From: WHSW01 sp963821025
Lineage (GTDB): Bacteria; Actinomycetota; Thermoleophilia; Solirubrobacterales; 70-9
Assembly: GCA_963821025.1 (NCBI GenBank)
Contig: CAWGCG010000003.1
Span: 434,001 to 498,000 of the forward strand
Length of the DNA: 64,000 bases
Reading direction: 5' to 3'
Within the stretch, counting starts at the first letter, position 1. Each line of letters starts with the position of its first letter. Below are positions 9,071 through 18,475 of this stretch, in pieces. The position numbers were made by a program, and so were the translations under genes. The notes below the pieces were generated by a model, which was not told the DNA's origin, ran no database searches, and worked only from the letters and a program-made list of their open reading frames with translations.

Positions 9071-11011
9071 ATGCCGCCGATCACGGTCCAGCTCCCCGAT
9101 GGCAGCCCGCTCGAGCTGCCTGAAGGCTCCGACGGTGCGGCGGCGGCGGCCGCGATCGGCCCTCGGCTGGCCGCCGACGCCCTGGCGATCAAGGTCGACG
9201 GCGAGCTTCGCGACCTCTCGGCGGCGCTGCACGACGGGGCCGAGATCGCGGTCGTGACCGCGACCAGCGATGGCGCCGAGGCCGCCGACGCGCTCTGGCT
9301 CATCCGGCACGACGCGGCGCACGTGATGGCGACGGCCGTGACCGAGCTCTGGCCGGGCACCCGGGTCTCGATCGGACCGCCGATCGAGGACGGCTTCTAC
9401 TACGACTTCGAGTTTCCCGATGGCCAAGCCCCCGGGGAGGACGATCTCGAGCGGATCGAGGAGGCGATGCGCGCCCACGTCGCCGCCGACGAGCCGTTCG
9501 AGCGCTCGGAGCTGCCGGCGGCCGAGGCGATCGAGCGCTTCCGCGCGGCCGATCAGCCGTACAAGGTCGAGCTGATCACCGACCTGGTCGCCGACCAGGG
9601 GGTCGGCTCCGTGTCCCTTTATCGCAACGGACCGTTCACCGACCTCTGCCGGGGACCGCATTCGCCCTCAACCGGGCGGATCAAGGCGTTCAAGCTGAGC
9701 TCGCTCGCGGGCGCCTATTGGCGTGGCGACGAGAGCCGCCAGATGCTCACCCGGATCTACGGCACCGCCTTTCATTCGCGGGCCGACCTCGAGGCCCATC
9801 TGGCCCGGCTCGAGGCCGCACGACAAAACGACCACCGCAAGCTCGGCCCCCAGCTGGGGCTGTTTCGGTTTCGCGAGGAGTCGCCCGGGATGCCGTTCTG
9901 GCTGCCGCAGGGCACGGTCTTGTTGCGCTTGATCGAGCGTGAGGTGCGGGCGCAACTCGACAAGCGTGGCTATGAGGAGATCAGGACGCCGCGGGTTCTC
10001 GACGAGGAGCTCTGGCATCGCTCCGGTCATTGGGACAACTACCGCGAGAACATGTACTTCGTCGAGCCTTCGGCGAGGGAGGGCGACGAGCGTCGCTACG
10101 CGCTGAAGCCTATGAACTGCCCCGGCGCCTGCCTCCTGTTCGCCTCCGAGCGGCGCTCCTACCGCGAGCTGCCGCTGCGGCTGGCCGAGTTCGGCGATGT
10201 CTCTCGCTACGAGCGTGAGGGCGTCTTGCACGGGTTGCTGCGGGTGCGCGCGTTCACCCAGGACGACGGCCACGTCTACTGCACCCTCGACCAGGTTGGC
10301 GACGAGGTCGACTCGATCTGCGAGTCGATCGACGAGCTCTACGGCCGTTTCGGCTTCGACCGCGTCCGCGTAGAGCTCTCGACCCGGCCGGAGAGGTCGG
10401 TCGGAACCGACGCGCAATGGGATCAGGCCACCGAGGACCTCCGCGAGGCGCTCGAGCGCCAGGGCCGGGACTACGACGTGAGCCCGGGGGAGGGGACGTT
10501 CTACGGGCCGAAGATCGACTTCCACGTCACCGACGCGATCGGCCGCTCGTGGCAGCTCGGCACCTGCCAGCTCGACTTTCAGATGCCCGAGCGCTTCGAG
10601 CTCAGCTACCAAGGGGCCGACAACGCCGACCACCGCCCGGTGATGATCCACCGGGCCCTGCTGGGGTCGATGGAGCGGTTCGCCGGGATCCTGATCGAGC
10701 ACTACGGCGGCCGTTTCCCGGCCTGGTTGGCCCCGACGCAGGCGGCGCTGCTCCCGGTCTCCGACGCCCACCTCGATTACGCGCGAGGGGTTGCCGCCGA
10801 GCTCGCAACGGCCGGAGTACGGGTAAGGGTCGACGAGCGCTCGGAGTCGGTCGGACGAAAGATCCGCGACGCGGAGCTCGCCAAGATTCCGCTGATGCTC
10901 GTGGTCGGCGAGCGCGAGCAGGCCGACCGAAGCGTCTCGGTGCGCTCGCACGAGCGCGGCGACCTCGGCGCGGCCTCGGTGGCCGAGGTCCCGGTGCTGC
11001 TCGAGGCCTGA
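9071..11011 (+). CDS. thrS: Threonine--tRNA ligase
   Basis: A 646-residue class II synthetase that charges tRNA-Thr. The TGS domain covers about 1-65, and the editing domain follows with its His80-x3-His84 pair and the distal FTDLCRGPH segment, so post-transfer editing of Ser-tRNA-Thr should be intact. The catalytic core shows motif 2 and zinc ligands in PMNCPG, in the HVYC region and in MIHRALLGSMERF. The anticodon-binding domain ends the protein. Although the frame can be extended upstream to TTG 9047, ATG 9071 fits the family N-terminus (PPITVQLPDG) and the promoter hexamer. It has no T-box leader: only 28 nt separate it from the previous gene. Confidence 0.97.
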   Translation: MPPITVQLPDGSPLELPEGSDGAAAAAAIGPRLAADALAIKVDGELRDLSAALHDGAEIAVVTATSDGAEAADALWLIRHDAAHVMATAVTELWPGTRVSIGPPIEDGFYYDFEFPDGQAPGEDDLERIEEAMRAHVAADEPFERSELPAAEAIERFRAADQPYKVELITDLVADQGVGSVSLYRNGPFTDLCRGPHSPSTGRIKAFKLSSLAGAYWRGDESRQMLTRIYGTAFHSRADLEAHLARLEAARQNDHRKLGPQLGLFRFREESPGMPFWLPQGTVLLRLIEREVRAQLDKRGYEEIRTPRVLDEELWHRSGHWDNYRENMYFVEPSAREGDERRYALKPMNCPGACLLFASERRSYRELPLRLAEFGDVSRYEREGVLHGLLRVRAFTQDDGHVYCTLDQVGDEVDSICESIDELYGRFGFDRVRVELSTRPERSVGTDAQWDQATEDLREALERQGRDYDVSPGEGTFYGPKIDFHVTDAIGRSWQLGTCQLDFQMPERFELSYQGADNADHRPVMIHRALLGSMERFAGILIEHYGGRFPAWLAPTQAALLPVSDAHLDYARGVAAELATAGVRVRVDERSESVGRKIRDAELAKIPLMLVVGEREQADRSVSVRSHERGDLGAASVAEVPVLLEA

Positions 11012-11025
11012 GGAAGGGGGAGGCG

Positions 11026-11061
11026 GCGGGCCCGACCGCGGGTTGTCCGGCCCGGGCCCGC
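11026..11061 (+). terminator. GC-rich inverted repeat after thrS, possible terminator
   Basis: The arms GCGGGCCC (11026-11033) and GGGCCCGC (11054-11061) are perfectly complementary and lie 14 nt after the thrS stop. No T-run follows, so this would be a non-classical terminator or a transcript-end stabiliser. Confidence 0.35.
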
Positions 11062-11208
11062 GTGCTCCCCGACGTCCTTGTCACGCGGATTGCTTGCACG
11101 GAGGTTCCGCGTAACTCGGCAAACTACCACAAAGCGGTTACCCCATTCCACCAACCTTCGGCTGCGACAGCGACGTTTCCCCGCCGCGTGAGCACCACCC
11201 GACCCGGG

Positions 11209-11214
11209 TACGAT
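11209..11214 (+). promoter_or_regulatory. Putative -10 element for the GT2 gene
   Basis: TACGAT lies 8 nt before TTG 11223. It supports the TTG as a leaderless start. The rest of 11062-11208 contains no gene I can support. Confidence 0.5.
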
Positions 11215-11222
11215 CCCACAGC

Positions 11223-12221
11223 TTGCCGGGAATCGAACCGCCCATAGATGTCGGCATCGCCACCTGGGGACCGACCGAGTACCTGTCGAGCGCGGTCGAA
11301 TCGGTGCTCGAGCAAGGCCACGGCAACCTGACCCTGTTCATCTCCCACGACGGTCCCGACGATGCGGCCGCCCGCGCGTCCGTGGAGCCCTTCATGAGCG
11401 ACGAGCGGGTCGTCTACTCGGCCCGCCAGGAACGCCTCGGCGCGGCCGGCAACAAGACCTGGCTGATCAACCAGGGCAGCGCCGGCTACGTCGCTTTGCT
11501 CGACCACGACGATGTCTGGGAGCGCTCATTTCTCGACCGCAGGGTGCGGTTTCTCAGCGCTCACCCCGAGTGCGGCTTCGCCTTCGGTTCGCTACGCCAG
11601 GTCGACAGCGACGGCGCGGAGCTCGAGCGAATCACGATCCCGCTCTCGGAGGGGATTCAAGGCCATCACGAATTCGTCAAGAAGCTGCTGCGCCAAAACC
11701 TGGTCGGCTCTTCGGCAGCGCTGGTGCGCCGGGCCACATATCGGGCGGTGGACCCCCGTTTCGATCAACGCCTGCCGACGACCTACGACTATGAGATGTG
11801 GGTCCGCCTGGCGATTGAGGCGCCGGCGGCATTGCTGCCCGGCTACGACGTTCGGTTTCGCGTGCACGCAGAGCAGAGCACCGCCAGTCTGAGTGGCCTC
11901 GAGGACGAGTACCCGCTGCTGGTCGAGCATCTGGCGGCGATCGTCAGCGAGCGCCTGCCCGCCGTCCCGGTTGGCCGGCGGTTCAAACAGCGCCGCTTGG
12001 CCTCGCTGTTGTTGACCGGCGCCTTGATCGCCAGCGAGCGGGGCGATCCGGCGTCGGCGCGCCGCTACCTCGGACGGGCCCTGCGTATCGATCCTTGGTC
12101 GGCCGTCGATCCGCGGGTACCCGCCTCGATCCTCGGCTTCGCCTTCGGCACGCGGGGCAGGGCGGTGCTCGCCAAGGCGCGTGCCGTCGCCCATCACCAC
12201 GGCATCCGCATGCGCCGCTAG
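11223..12221 (+). CDS. Glycosyltransferase, family 2 (GT-A fold)
   Basis: A 332-residue protein starting at TTG 11223. The N-terminal strand IDVGIATWGPTEYLSSAVESV, the nucleotide-sugar loop ISHDGPDD and the metal-binding DHDD (in VALLDHDDVWE, about residues 95-101) are typical of GT2 enzymes. A DYEMWVRLA segment near residue 193 corresponds to the acceptor/catalytic ED-like region. The C-terminal 100 residues look helical and may touch the membrane. It is convergent with the flippase gene of the neighbouring operon, and it probably builds a repeat unit for the envelope glycan exported by that flippase. Donor and acceptor sugars cannot be inferred. Confidence 0.88.
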   Translation: MPGIEPPIDVGIATWGPTEYLSSAVESVLEQGHGNLTLFISHDGPDDAAARASVEPFMSDERVVYSARQERLGAAGNKTWLINQGSAGYVALLDHDDVWERSFLDRRVRFLSAHPECGFAFGSLRQVDSDGAELERITIPLSEGIQGHHEFVKKLLRQNLVGSSAALVRRATYRAVDPRFDQRLPTTYDYEMWVRLAIEAPAALLPGYDVRFRVHAEQSTASLSGLEDEYPLLVEHLAAIVSERLPAVPVGRRFKQRRLASLLLTGALIASERGDPASARRYLGRALRIDPWSAVDPRVPASILGFAFGTRGRAVLAKARAVAHHHGIRMRR

Positions 12222-12255
12222 GACCGACTCTTGGCAGCCAGGCCGTGGGGCCAGC

Positions 12256-13608
12256 TCAGGCGCCGCTCGCGTTTTCGCCGGTCACTCGGCGCTTGAGCTT
12301 CGCCACGAGGTCCCGGACGATCGCAAAATCGCCACGCCGAGGGATCAGGCCCTGCCAAGCCGACCCGGTGCGCCGCAGGTAGAGCCAGCCGGCGATGCCG
12401 CCGCCGATCAAAAAGGCAGCGCTCGCCGCCGCGGCAGCGCCGGGTGCTCCGAACGGAGGGATCAGAACGACGTCCAGAGCGAGCCCGGCGACGAGCGAGA
12501 TCAGCGGGCCGACCGAGGAGAGCCCCGGCGACGAGGCCGCAGCGAGGGCGCTCGAAAAGACGGCGCTGGCCGCGTAGCCGAGCGTCCCCGGGAGCAGCAG
12601 GATGAACGGCAACACCGCCGGCTCGAAGCGCTCACCGAAGACGAGCGGCAAGAGCGGCGGCCCCGCGAGCAGCGCGATCAGCATCGCCGCCAACGAGATC
12701 AGCGCCACCGCGCGGAATGCGCGCAGGGTCCGCTCGGGTGCCACCGAGGATTCGCTGGCGGCGGCGACCGGCAGCAGCGCGGTCGCCGTGGCGCTGGGCA
12801 GATAGAGGAGCACTTCGGAGACGTTCACCGCAACCGCATAGATGCCGAGCGCCGCCTCCGAGGCGATCACGGCAAGCAGGATCTGGTCGAGGCGGAAGTT
12901 GAGAAAGCGCGAGAGGGTGCCGATCCACGCCCGAACCCCGAAGGAGATCGATTCCGCGAGCAGCGACAGATCGGGCGCACCGGGACGTGCCTGGCGTGTC
13001 GACGCGAACAGCATCAGCGTCGCGCCGAGGACCGCCGACGCCGTCCAGGCGATCGCCGCGTTGGACACGGTCAGGCCGGGGCCAATCAAGATCAGGATCA
13101 GGATCAGCGCATAGCTCCAGGGCAGCGCCGCGGCGAACAGCGCCGTTTCGCGAAACCGCGAGTTGCCGAGCATGAACGCGAAGCCGGCCTCGAACAGGGA
13201 GGTCGCCACGATGCCCAATGCGAGGGCGGCGATCTCTTGGTTTCCGAGCTCATCGGGACGCGCATCTCCGGCCACCAGGAGCGCCGAGCAGCTCAGAGCG
13301 GCGCCCACCAGCGCGCTGCAGATCGAGAACATCGCCACGTTGGTGAGCAATGCCGATCGCCGTTCGGGTCGCTGAGCCGCGTACACGGTGGTCGCCTCCC
13401 AGACGCCGAAGGCGAAGACGCGCGCCGTGATCAGCGCCACGACGACGTAGAAGGCGATCGCCCCGCGGCCACTCGGGCCGAGGCCCCGGGCGAGCAGCAG
13501 GACCGAGACGAAGAAGCCGGCGTTGCCGACGGTCTGCTGCACGAACATCAGCGCAGAGCCCGAGGCCAGGGAGGGGCCCGCGCCTGCTCGTTCGTCGGGT
13601 TCGCTCAC
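12256..13608 (-). CDS. Polysaccharide flippase, Wzx/MATE-like
   Basis: A 450-residue membrane protein with about 12-14 hydrophobic helices, matching the polysaccharide biosynthesis (RfbX/Wzx, MOP superfamily) pattern: an N-terminal LMFVQQTVGNAGFFVSVLL, then LLARGLGPSGRGAIAFY with the GxxxxG-type loop typical of these flippases. It should move an undecaprenyl-linked glycan across the membrane. The GTG start lies 48 nt after the ligase stop with AGGA about 10 nt upstream, making it the last gene of the five-gene minus-strand operon that begins at 18402. Confidence 0.85.
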   Translation of the reverse strand: MSEPDERAGAGPSLASGSALMFVQQTVGNAGFFVSVLLLARGLGPSGRGAIAFYVVVALITARVFAFGVWEATTVYAAQRPERRSALLTNVAMFSICSALVGAALSCSALLVAGDARPDELGNQEIAALALGIVATSLFEAGFAFMLGNSRFRETALFAAALPWSYALILILILIGPGLTVSNAAIAWTASAVLGATLMLFASTRQARPGAPDLSLLAESISFGVRAWIGTLSRFLNFRLDQILLAVIASEAALGIYAVAVNVSEVLLYLPSATATALLPVAAASESSVAPERTLRAFRAVALISLAAMLIALLAGPPLLPLVFGERFEPAVLPFILLLPGTLGYAASAVFSSALAAASSPGLSSVGPLISLVAGLALDVVLIPPFGAPGAAAAASAAFLIGGGIAGWLYLRRTGSAWQGLIPRRGDFAIVRDLVAKLKRRVTGENASGA

Positions 13609-13656
13609 CTGATCGGATCCTGGTTCAGGGCGCGCCGCCGAAGGCGCCGACGGTGA

Positions 13657-15171
13657 TCAGTCGGCAACGTCGGCGGCGGCCAGCGCCATGCGATCGACCT
13701 TGCCGTTGCCGGTTCGCGGCAGCTGCTCGTGGATCAGGACCTTTCGAGGCACCTTGTAATCCTCGAGTCGCTCCGCGCAGAGCCGGCGCAGGGTCGGCGC
13801 ATCGAGCGTTTCCCCCTCGTCGGCGGCGACGTGGGCATGCACGGCTTGGCCGAGGAGCTCGTCCTCGACCCCGACCACGGCGGCCTCGCGGACGCCGGGG
13901 GCCGCGCAGAGGATCTCCTCGATCTCGCGCGGAGCGACCTTCTCGCCACGCGACTTGATCACGTCGTCGCGGCGACCGACGAAGTGCAGGTGACCGTCGT
14001 CGTCGAAGCGAAAGAGGTCGTTGGTGCCGACCGCGCGCTCCCACGGCCAGCGCCCCGGCCGCAGGCGCTCGGCGGTGCCGTCGGGGTCGTTCCAATAACC
14101 CTGCATCACGTGGGCTCCGCGGACCACCAGCTCCCCGACTTCGCCGGGCCCGACCGGGTTGCCGGCATCGTCCTCGATCCAGACCTCGGTGCCGGGGATC
14201 GCCTGCCCGACCGCGGTCGGCTTGCTGTCGACGAGCTCCGGGCGCAGGTAGGCGACCCGCGTTGCCTCGGTGAGGCCGTACATGAGGTAGAGGCTGGCGT
14301 CCGGAAAGGTCTCGCGGATCGCCACCACGCTCGCCTCCGGCAGCGCAGCGCCGGCATTGGTGATGAAGCGAAGGTCCGGGAAGCTTCGTTCGCGCAAGCC
14401 GCGCAACCCGAGCAGCGTCTGGAACACGGTCGGCACCCCCGGGAGGCCGGTGATCGCCTCGTCGATCAGCAGCGAGACGGTTCTCCCGGGGAAGGCGAAG
14501 CCGGCCTCGAGCACCAGCGTTGCGCCGACCCGGACCGACATCAGCAGCTGATAGAGGCCGTAGTTGAAGGAAAGGGGCAGCACGCACAGGATGCGGTCCG
14601 CGGGACCGAGCTCGAGGTACTCGATGATTGACTCGGCGACAAAGGTCATGTTGCGGTGCGTGAGCGTCACCCCCTTGGCCTCGCCGGTCGAGCCCGAGGT
14701 GTAGATCACCGCCGCCAGGTCGACCTCGAGCGCCTCGGGCGCCGGCAGCGAGGAATCGCCCGGCGGATCGAGGTTTTCCAGATCGGAGATGACCGGGATC
14801 GCGCCGACCGGCTCAGCGGCGGCCGTGACCATCTCGGCGAGCTCGGGGTCGCAGATCACCGCGGCCGCCTCGAGGTCGGCGAGCAGCTCCGACAGGCGCT
14901 CGCGCTTGGTCGTCGGGTTGACTGGCGAGAAGGCCGCACCCGACCGGAGCACCGCGTAAATCGCGGTCGCGGCGCCGGCGCCGTTGGGCATGAGAATCGC
15001 CACCCGGTCGCCATGCTGGACCCCGAGGCCGTGGAGCGTCGCGGAGAGTCGGCTCGCCTCGCGGTCGAGCTCGGCGAACGTCAGCCGGCGCTCGGCGGTG
15101 ATCAGTGCCGTTCGGTCAGGGTCTTCTTTGGCGCGCGCGCTCAGATCCTCGGCAAACGTCCGCCCGCTCAA
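13657..15171 (-). CDS. AMP-forming acyl/aminoacyl ligase (ANL superfamily)
   Basis: A 504-residue enzyme that adenylates a carboxylic acid and should pass it to a thiol, here most likely the ACP encoded just upstream. Visible motifs are the P-loop-like YTSGSTGEAKGVTLTHRN, the YGLTEAT adenine-site motif, the hinge GRRDDVIKSRGEKVAPREIEE and the C-terminal Lys in TGNGKVDR. I place the start at TTG 15171 (LSGRTFAEDL), which overlaps the ACP stop by TTGA; an open frame extends farther upstream but only as antisense-free read-through of the ACP and asnB genes. The arrangement resembles the acyl-CoA ligase found with exosortase-type exopolysaccharide loci. The acid substrate is unknown. Confidence 0.88.
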   Translation of the reverse strand: MSGRTFAEDLSARAKEDPDRTALITAERRLTFAELDREASRLSATLHGLGVQHGDRVAILMPNGAGAATAIYAVLRSGAAFSPVNPTTKRERLSELLADLEAAAVICDPELAEMVTAAAEPVGAIPVISDLENLDPPGDSSLPAPEALEVDLAAVIYTSGSTGEAKGVTLTHRNMTFVAESIIEYLELGPADRILCVLPLSFNYGLYQLLMSVRVGATLVLEAGFAFPGRTVSLLIDEAITGLPGVPTVFQTLLGLRGLRERSFPDLRFITNAGAALPEASVVAIRETFPDASLYLMYGLTEATRVAYLRPELVDSKPTAVGQAIPGTEVWIEDDAGNPVGPGEVGELVVRGAHVMQGYWNDPDGTAERLRPGRWPWERAVGTNDLFRFDDDGHLHFVGRRDDVIKSRGEKVAPREIEEILCAAPGVREAAVVGVEDELLGQAVHAHVAADEGETLDAPTLRRLCAERLEDYKVPRKVLIHEQLPRTGNGKVDRMALAAADVAD

Positions 15172-15431
15172 GACCCGCCCCGCTTGCGGTCCACGTAAGC
15201 GACGATCGCATCGACCGAGCCGAAGTTCTGTTCGGTGATCTCGAGATCCTCCACCTGGAGCGCGTAGCGCGATTGGACCTCCTCGACGAGCTCGACGAAT
15301 CCAAGCGAGTCGATCAGCCCCCGGGCGAGCAGGTCCTCGTCGTCGCTGAGCTCGACATCGGGGTGCATGTAGAGGAAGCTCTCCTCGATGAAGCTGCGCA
15401 TCTCCTGGCGGACCTGATCCGAGCCCGCCAT
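15168..15431 (-). CDS. Acyl carrier protein
   Basis: An 87-residue carrier protein. The phosphopantetheine attachment site is Ser42 in GLIDSLGFVELV, and the flanking acidic helices (VELSDDEDLLARG, VEEVQSRYALQVEDLEI) are standard for ACPs. The length is usual. ATG overlaps the asnB stop as TGATG, and the ACP stop overlaps the ligase TTG start, so the three genes are translationally coupled. It is not beside fab genes, so it is probably a dedicated carrier for the neighbouring ligase rather than the fatty-acid ACP. Confidence 0.9.
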   Translation of the reverse strand: MAGSDQVRQEMRSFIEESFLYMHPDVELSDDEDLLARGLIDSLGFVELVEEVQSRYALQVEDLEITEQNFGSVDAIVAYVDRKRGGS

Positions 15432-17419
15432 CAGACGCTCGCCTGCTCGGAGACGGCGGCCGGATCGCGTTCGATCCGCACCTGCGGGGCAGCCGTCTCG
15501 CCGACCCAGTCGGCGGCGCCATCGACGAAGGCGCGGTGCCAGAGCTGGGTCGAGAGGACCGCGATCAGGGTCATCTCCTCGCGCGGGCTGGTCACGCGGC
15601 CTTGGCGACAGCGGCGCAGTAGCCCGGCAACCCGGCCGGGGTCCCAGAGCGACGCCTGGGCCAAGGCGCCGTCCGAAAGCGACTCCTCGACCCAGGCGGG
15701 CGCATCGGCACCAAAGAACGGAGCGACGGCCGGCGCCCGGTAGGGCTGCTTGCCGCGACCGGCGATGCTCGCCGGCAGAACGCGCCTGGCGAGCTCGCGC
15801 AGGACGACCTTGTCTGTGAGCAGATCGAGCTTCATCTGCGGAACCAGCCGGGCAGCGTAACCGAACATCCGGTGGTCGAGAAACGGGTAGCGCCCCTCGA
15901 CCGCGTGCGCCATCGCGACGCGGTCTCCCTGGGCGGCGAGAAGATATGGCTCGAGCAGGGTGGCGAGCTCGAGCCGTGAGGCGCGCTCCAGCCGGCTCCA
16001 GCCGGCGGCCGCTTGCGGCAGTTCCGCGCGAAGCTGATCGAGCGAGCGCTCGCCATCGCCGATCTCCGCCGCCAGATCGGGGTGGTAGAAGGCCTTGATC
16101 GCCGCGGTCGAGCGAGCTCGGGTGAGGTGGGAGGCCAGCGGGTCGTCTGCGGCGCCCGTTTCGAGGATGAAGCGCTTCCACGCCGGACCCCGGCGGGCGG
16201 CATCCGAGCCCAGATAGGCGTACATCTGATCGAGCAGCTCGCCCGCCCGGGCCGGGTCGCTCTCGGCGATCTCGCGAACGACGACCTCCTTGAACAGGTC
16301 ATAGCCCCAGAAGAGCTCATCGGCCCCCTCGCCGGTCGCGATCACGGTGATCCCGTTGGCTCGCACCTCCCGGGCGAGCAGGTACATCGGCACCGGGGCG
16401 GTGCGGACCAGCGGAGTCTCGGTGTGCCAGATCACTTCCGGGAGCGCCCCGGCGATCTCCGCCGAGCCGACCTCGACCGCGTGGTGCTCGGTGCCGATCG
16501 CTCGCGCGACCTCCTCCTGGTGGGCGCGCTCGTCATAGAGCGAGTCGCCGAATGCGATCGAGAACGTGCGCAATGGGTGGTCGGTCTCCTGCTGAGCGAT
16601 CGCGGTGATCAGGCTCGAGTCCAGCCCTCCCGAGAGATAGGTGCCGACCGCGACATCGGCGCGCAGGCGCAGCCGAACGCTGTCGCGCATCAGCTGATCG
16701 AGCTCGTCGAGGCTGGCCTCGGAGTCGCTCTCGGAGGGAAAGCGGGGTTCCCACCAGGTCCGCTCCGCGACGATCTCGCCGCGCTCCCAGACCACGATCG
16801 ACCCCGGGCGCACCTGGCTGATCCCCCGAAACGCCGTCCGTGGCGCCCGCGGACCCCAGAGGGTGAAGATCTGATCGAGGCCGGCCGGGTCGGGCTCGGG
16901 GTCGACCAGGCCTGAGGCGAAGATCGCCTTCGCCTCCGAGCCGAAGACGATCGTGCCGTCGCCGAGCACGGAGAAGTGGAGCGGGCGAACACCGAAGCGG
17001 TCGCGCACGAGCGTCAGCCGGCCGGGGCCGGGCTCCCAGAGCGCAAACGCGAACTGCCCGTTGAAGCGATCGAGCGCCGCCAGTCCGTCGAGGACCAACA
17101 TCCGCAGGACGACCTCGGTGTCACAGGTGGTCTCGAACGACTCGCCGCGGGCCTCGAGCTCGGCTCGCAGCTCCGGGTGGTTGTAGACCTCGCCGTTGTA
17201 GACGCAGATCGCCGAGCCCTCGCCGGTCTCGAGCGGTTGCCAGCCACCGGGGATGTCGAAGATCGCCAGCCGGGTGGAGACGAGTCCGGCACCGGGGGTA
17301 CGGGCGAACCCGTAGCCGTCCGGTCCGCGGTGGCGAATCGCTGCCGCCATTCGCAGCAAGGTGGGCTCATCGACGGGCGCCTGCGGCCTCGCCTGGACCA
17401 CCCCCGCGATTCCGCACAT
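15431..17419 (-). CDS. asnB: Asparagine synthase (glutamine-hydrolysing) family protein
   Basis: A 662-residue two-domain amidotransferase. The class II glutaminase domain begins MCGIAGVV, with Cys2 as nucleophile after Met removal, and continues with RGPDGYG and YNGEVYN. The synthetase domain has the PP-loop SGGLDSSLI near residue 255 and later GEGADELFWGY, both typical of AsnB. It can make Asn from Asp, Gln and ATP, but in glycan loci such proteins often amidate a pathway-specific acid. It lies 5 nt after the NAD-synthase-like gene and overlaps the ACP gene, which favours a role in the local pathway. Confidence 0.92.
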   Translation of the reverse strand: MCGIAGVVQARPQAPVDEPTLLRMAAAIRHRGPDGYGFARTPGAGLVSTRLAIFDIPGGWQPLETGEGSAICVYNGEVYNHPELRAELEARGESFETTCDTEVVLRMLVLDGLAALDRFNGQFAFALWEPGPGRLTLVRDRFGVRPLHFSVLGDGTIVFGSEAKAIFASGLVDPEPDPAGLDQIFTLWGPRAPRTAFRGISQVRPGSIVVWERGEIVAERTWWEPRFPSESDSEASLDELDQLMRDSVRLRLRADVAVGTYLSGGLDSSLITAIAQQETDHPLRTFSIAFGDSLYDERAHQEEVARAIGTEHHAVEVGSAEIAGALPEVIWHTETPLVRTAPVPMYLLAREVRANGITVIATGEGADELFWGYDLFKEVVVREIAESDPARAGELLDQMYAYLGSDAARRGPAWKRFILETGAADDPLASHLTRARSTAAIKAFYHPDLAAEIGDGERSLDQLRAELPQAAAGWSRLERASRLELATLLEPYLLAAQGDRVAMAHAVEGRYPFLDHRMFGYAARLVPQMKLDLLTDKVVLRELARRVLPASIAGRGKQPYRAPAVAPFFGADAPAWVEESLSDGALAQASLWDPGRVAGLLRRCRQGRVTSPREEMTLIAVLSTQLWHRAFVDGAADWVGETAAPQVRIERDPAAVSEQASV

Positions 17420-17424
17420 CCCGA

Positions 17425-18402
17425 TCAGCCGCCCTGAATGGGCAGGATTGCCGCCGCGTGCAGGTACCGGGTCGCGACCCGGCGACGCTCGATCTCCGAG
17501 TAGGCGGCCTCGACCTGCTGGGGTGAAAGCCCGACCCGTTCGGCAAGCCGGCCCGGCTCGACCCCCTGCTCATAGGCCTCGAGCAGAGCGTCCATGCGCT
17601 CGTAGGGGTGTCCGAAGTAGAACTCCTCCTGGGTCTGCGGGAGGCTGAAGGTCTCGGTGGTCGGAGCTCGGCCGGCGATCCCCTCGGGCAGCTCCAGCGC
17701 TCGAGCGAGGGCGTATACCTGACCCTTGTAGAGGCCGGCGATCGGTTTCACATCGGCAAGCCCGTCGCCGCCCTTGACGAAGAAACCCTGGTCGTACTCG
17801 AGCAGATTCGGCGTCCCGATCACCGCGTAACCGAGCCGATCGGCCCACGTGTACTCGATCAGCTTGCGGGTGCGCTGTTTCATGTTCGTCGCCGCGAGCA
17901 GCTCGCGGTAGGCGTCCGGCGGCATTCGCCTTCGCTCCTGGCTCCCGTCGGGGCGCTCAACCACCAGCGAGAAGACGATCATCCCGCCGGAGGGACTCGA
18001 GCGCACCAGCTTGTGTCGCCAGCTGGGCTCATAGTCGGGAAAGACCTGGCGGATCGCGTCGTCGCGACGCCGGTAGCAGCCGAGGCCGTCGAGCGCGGCC
18101 GTGATCGACTCCTCCTCGGTCCTGGCGCCGAGCTGCTGGGCGAGCTCCAGCCCGAGGTCGGAGGACGAGTCGCCGACATCGCGCTCGGGAAGTCGCAGGC
18201 AAAGAACCCGCTCGGGACCGAGGCCGCGAACGCTGAGCGCGGCGCAGACGCCGGAGTCGACCCCGCCCGAGACGGCGACCACGGCACCGCGGCGGCCGAG
18301 CTCGCGGACCGCAGCCGCGGTTCCGGCGGCCAGCTCATCGGCTACGGCGAGCGCGTCGAATTCCGGGCCGGGGACGACCGGCTGAGTGTGCTCGGGAGCC
18401 AA
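17425..18402 (-). CDS. nadE: NAD+ synthase-like PP-loop protein
   Basis: A protein of about 325 residues with the PP-loop SGGVDS at 45-50 and the NadE-type signatures EYTWADRLGYAVIGTPNLLEYDQGF (start near 175; key residues GTPN) and KGGDGLADVKPIAGLYKGQV, where NadE enzymes bind deamido-NAD and ATP. It lacks a glutaminase domain, so it would use ammonia. I chose TTG 18402 because a TACCTT hexamer ends 10 nt upstream; ATG 18453 is the alternative and adds 17 residues. It heads the operon nadE-asnB-ACP-ligase-flippase. Whether it makes NAD or amidates another adenylated acid in this pathway cannot be decided from sequence. Confidence 0.78.
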   Translation of the reverse strand: MAPEHTQPVVPGPEFDALAVADELAAGTAAAVRELGRRGAVVAVSGGVDSGVCAALSVRGLGPERVLCLRLPERDVGDSSSDLGLELAQQLGARTEEESITAALDGLGCYRRRDDAIRQVFPDYEPSWRHKLVRSSPSGGMIVFSLVVERPDGSQERRRMPPDAYRELLAATNMKQRTRKLIEYTWADRLGYAVIGTPNLLEYDQGFFVKGGDGLADVKPIAGLYKGQVYALARALELPEGIAGRAPTTETFSLPQTQEEFYFGHPYERMDALLEAYEQGVEPGRLAERVGLSPQQVEAAYSEIERRRVATRYLHAAAILPIQGG

Positions 18403-18412
18403 ACCGCCGTGC

Positions 18413-18418
18413 AAGGTA
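18413..18418 (-). promoter_or_regulatory. Putative -10 element for the nadE-to-flippase operon
   Basis: Read on the minus strand, TACCTT lies 10 nt before TTG 18402. It faces the divergent promoter at 18476. Confidence 0.4.
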
Positions 18419-18475
18419 GACGATCGCAGGGCGCCGGGAAAGCGCCCGGCCATCGGCGGTTGAGTGATTTCGTTG

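Noticed and set aside
13657..15522. N-terminally extended version of the AMP ligase (start 15522)
   Set aside because: The extra 117 residues are Arg/Gly-rich, overlap the ACP and asnB genes and lie outside the ANL fold; TTG 15171 fits the family start.
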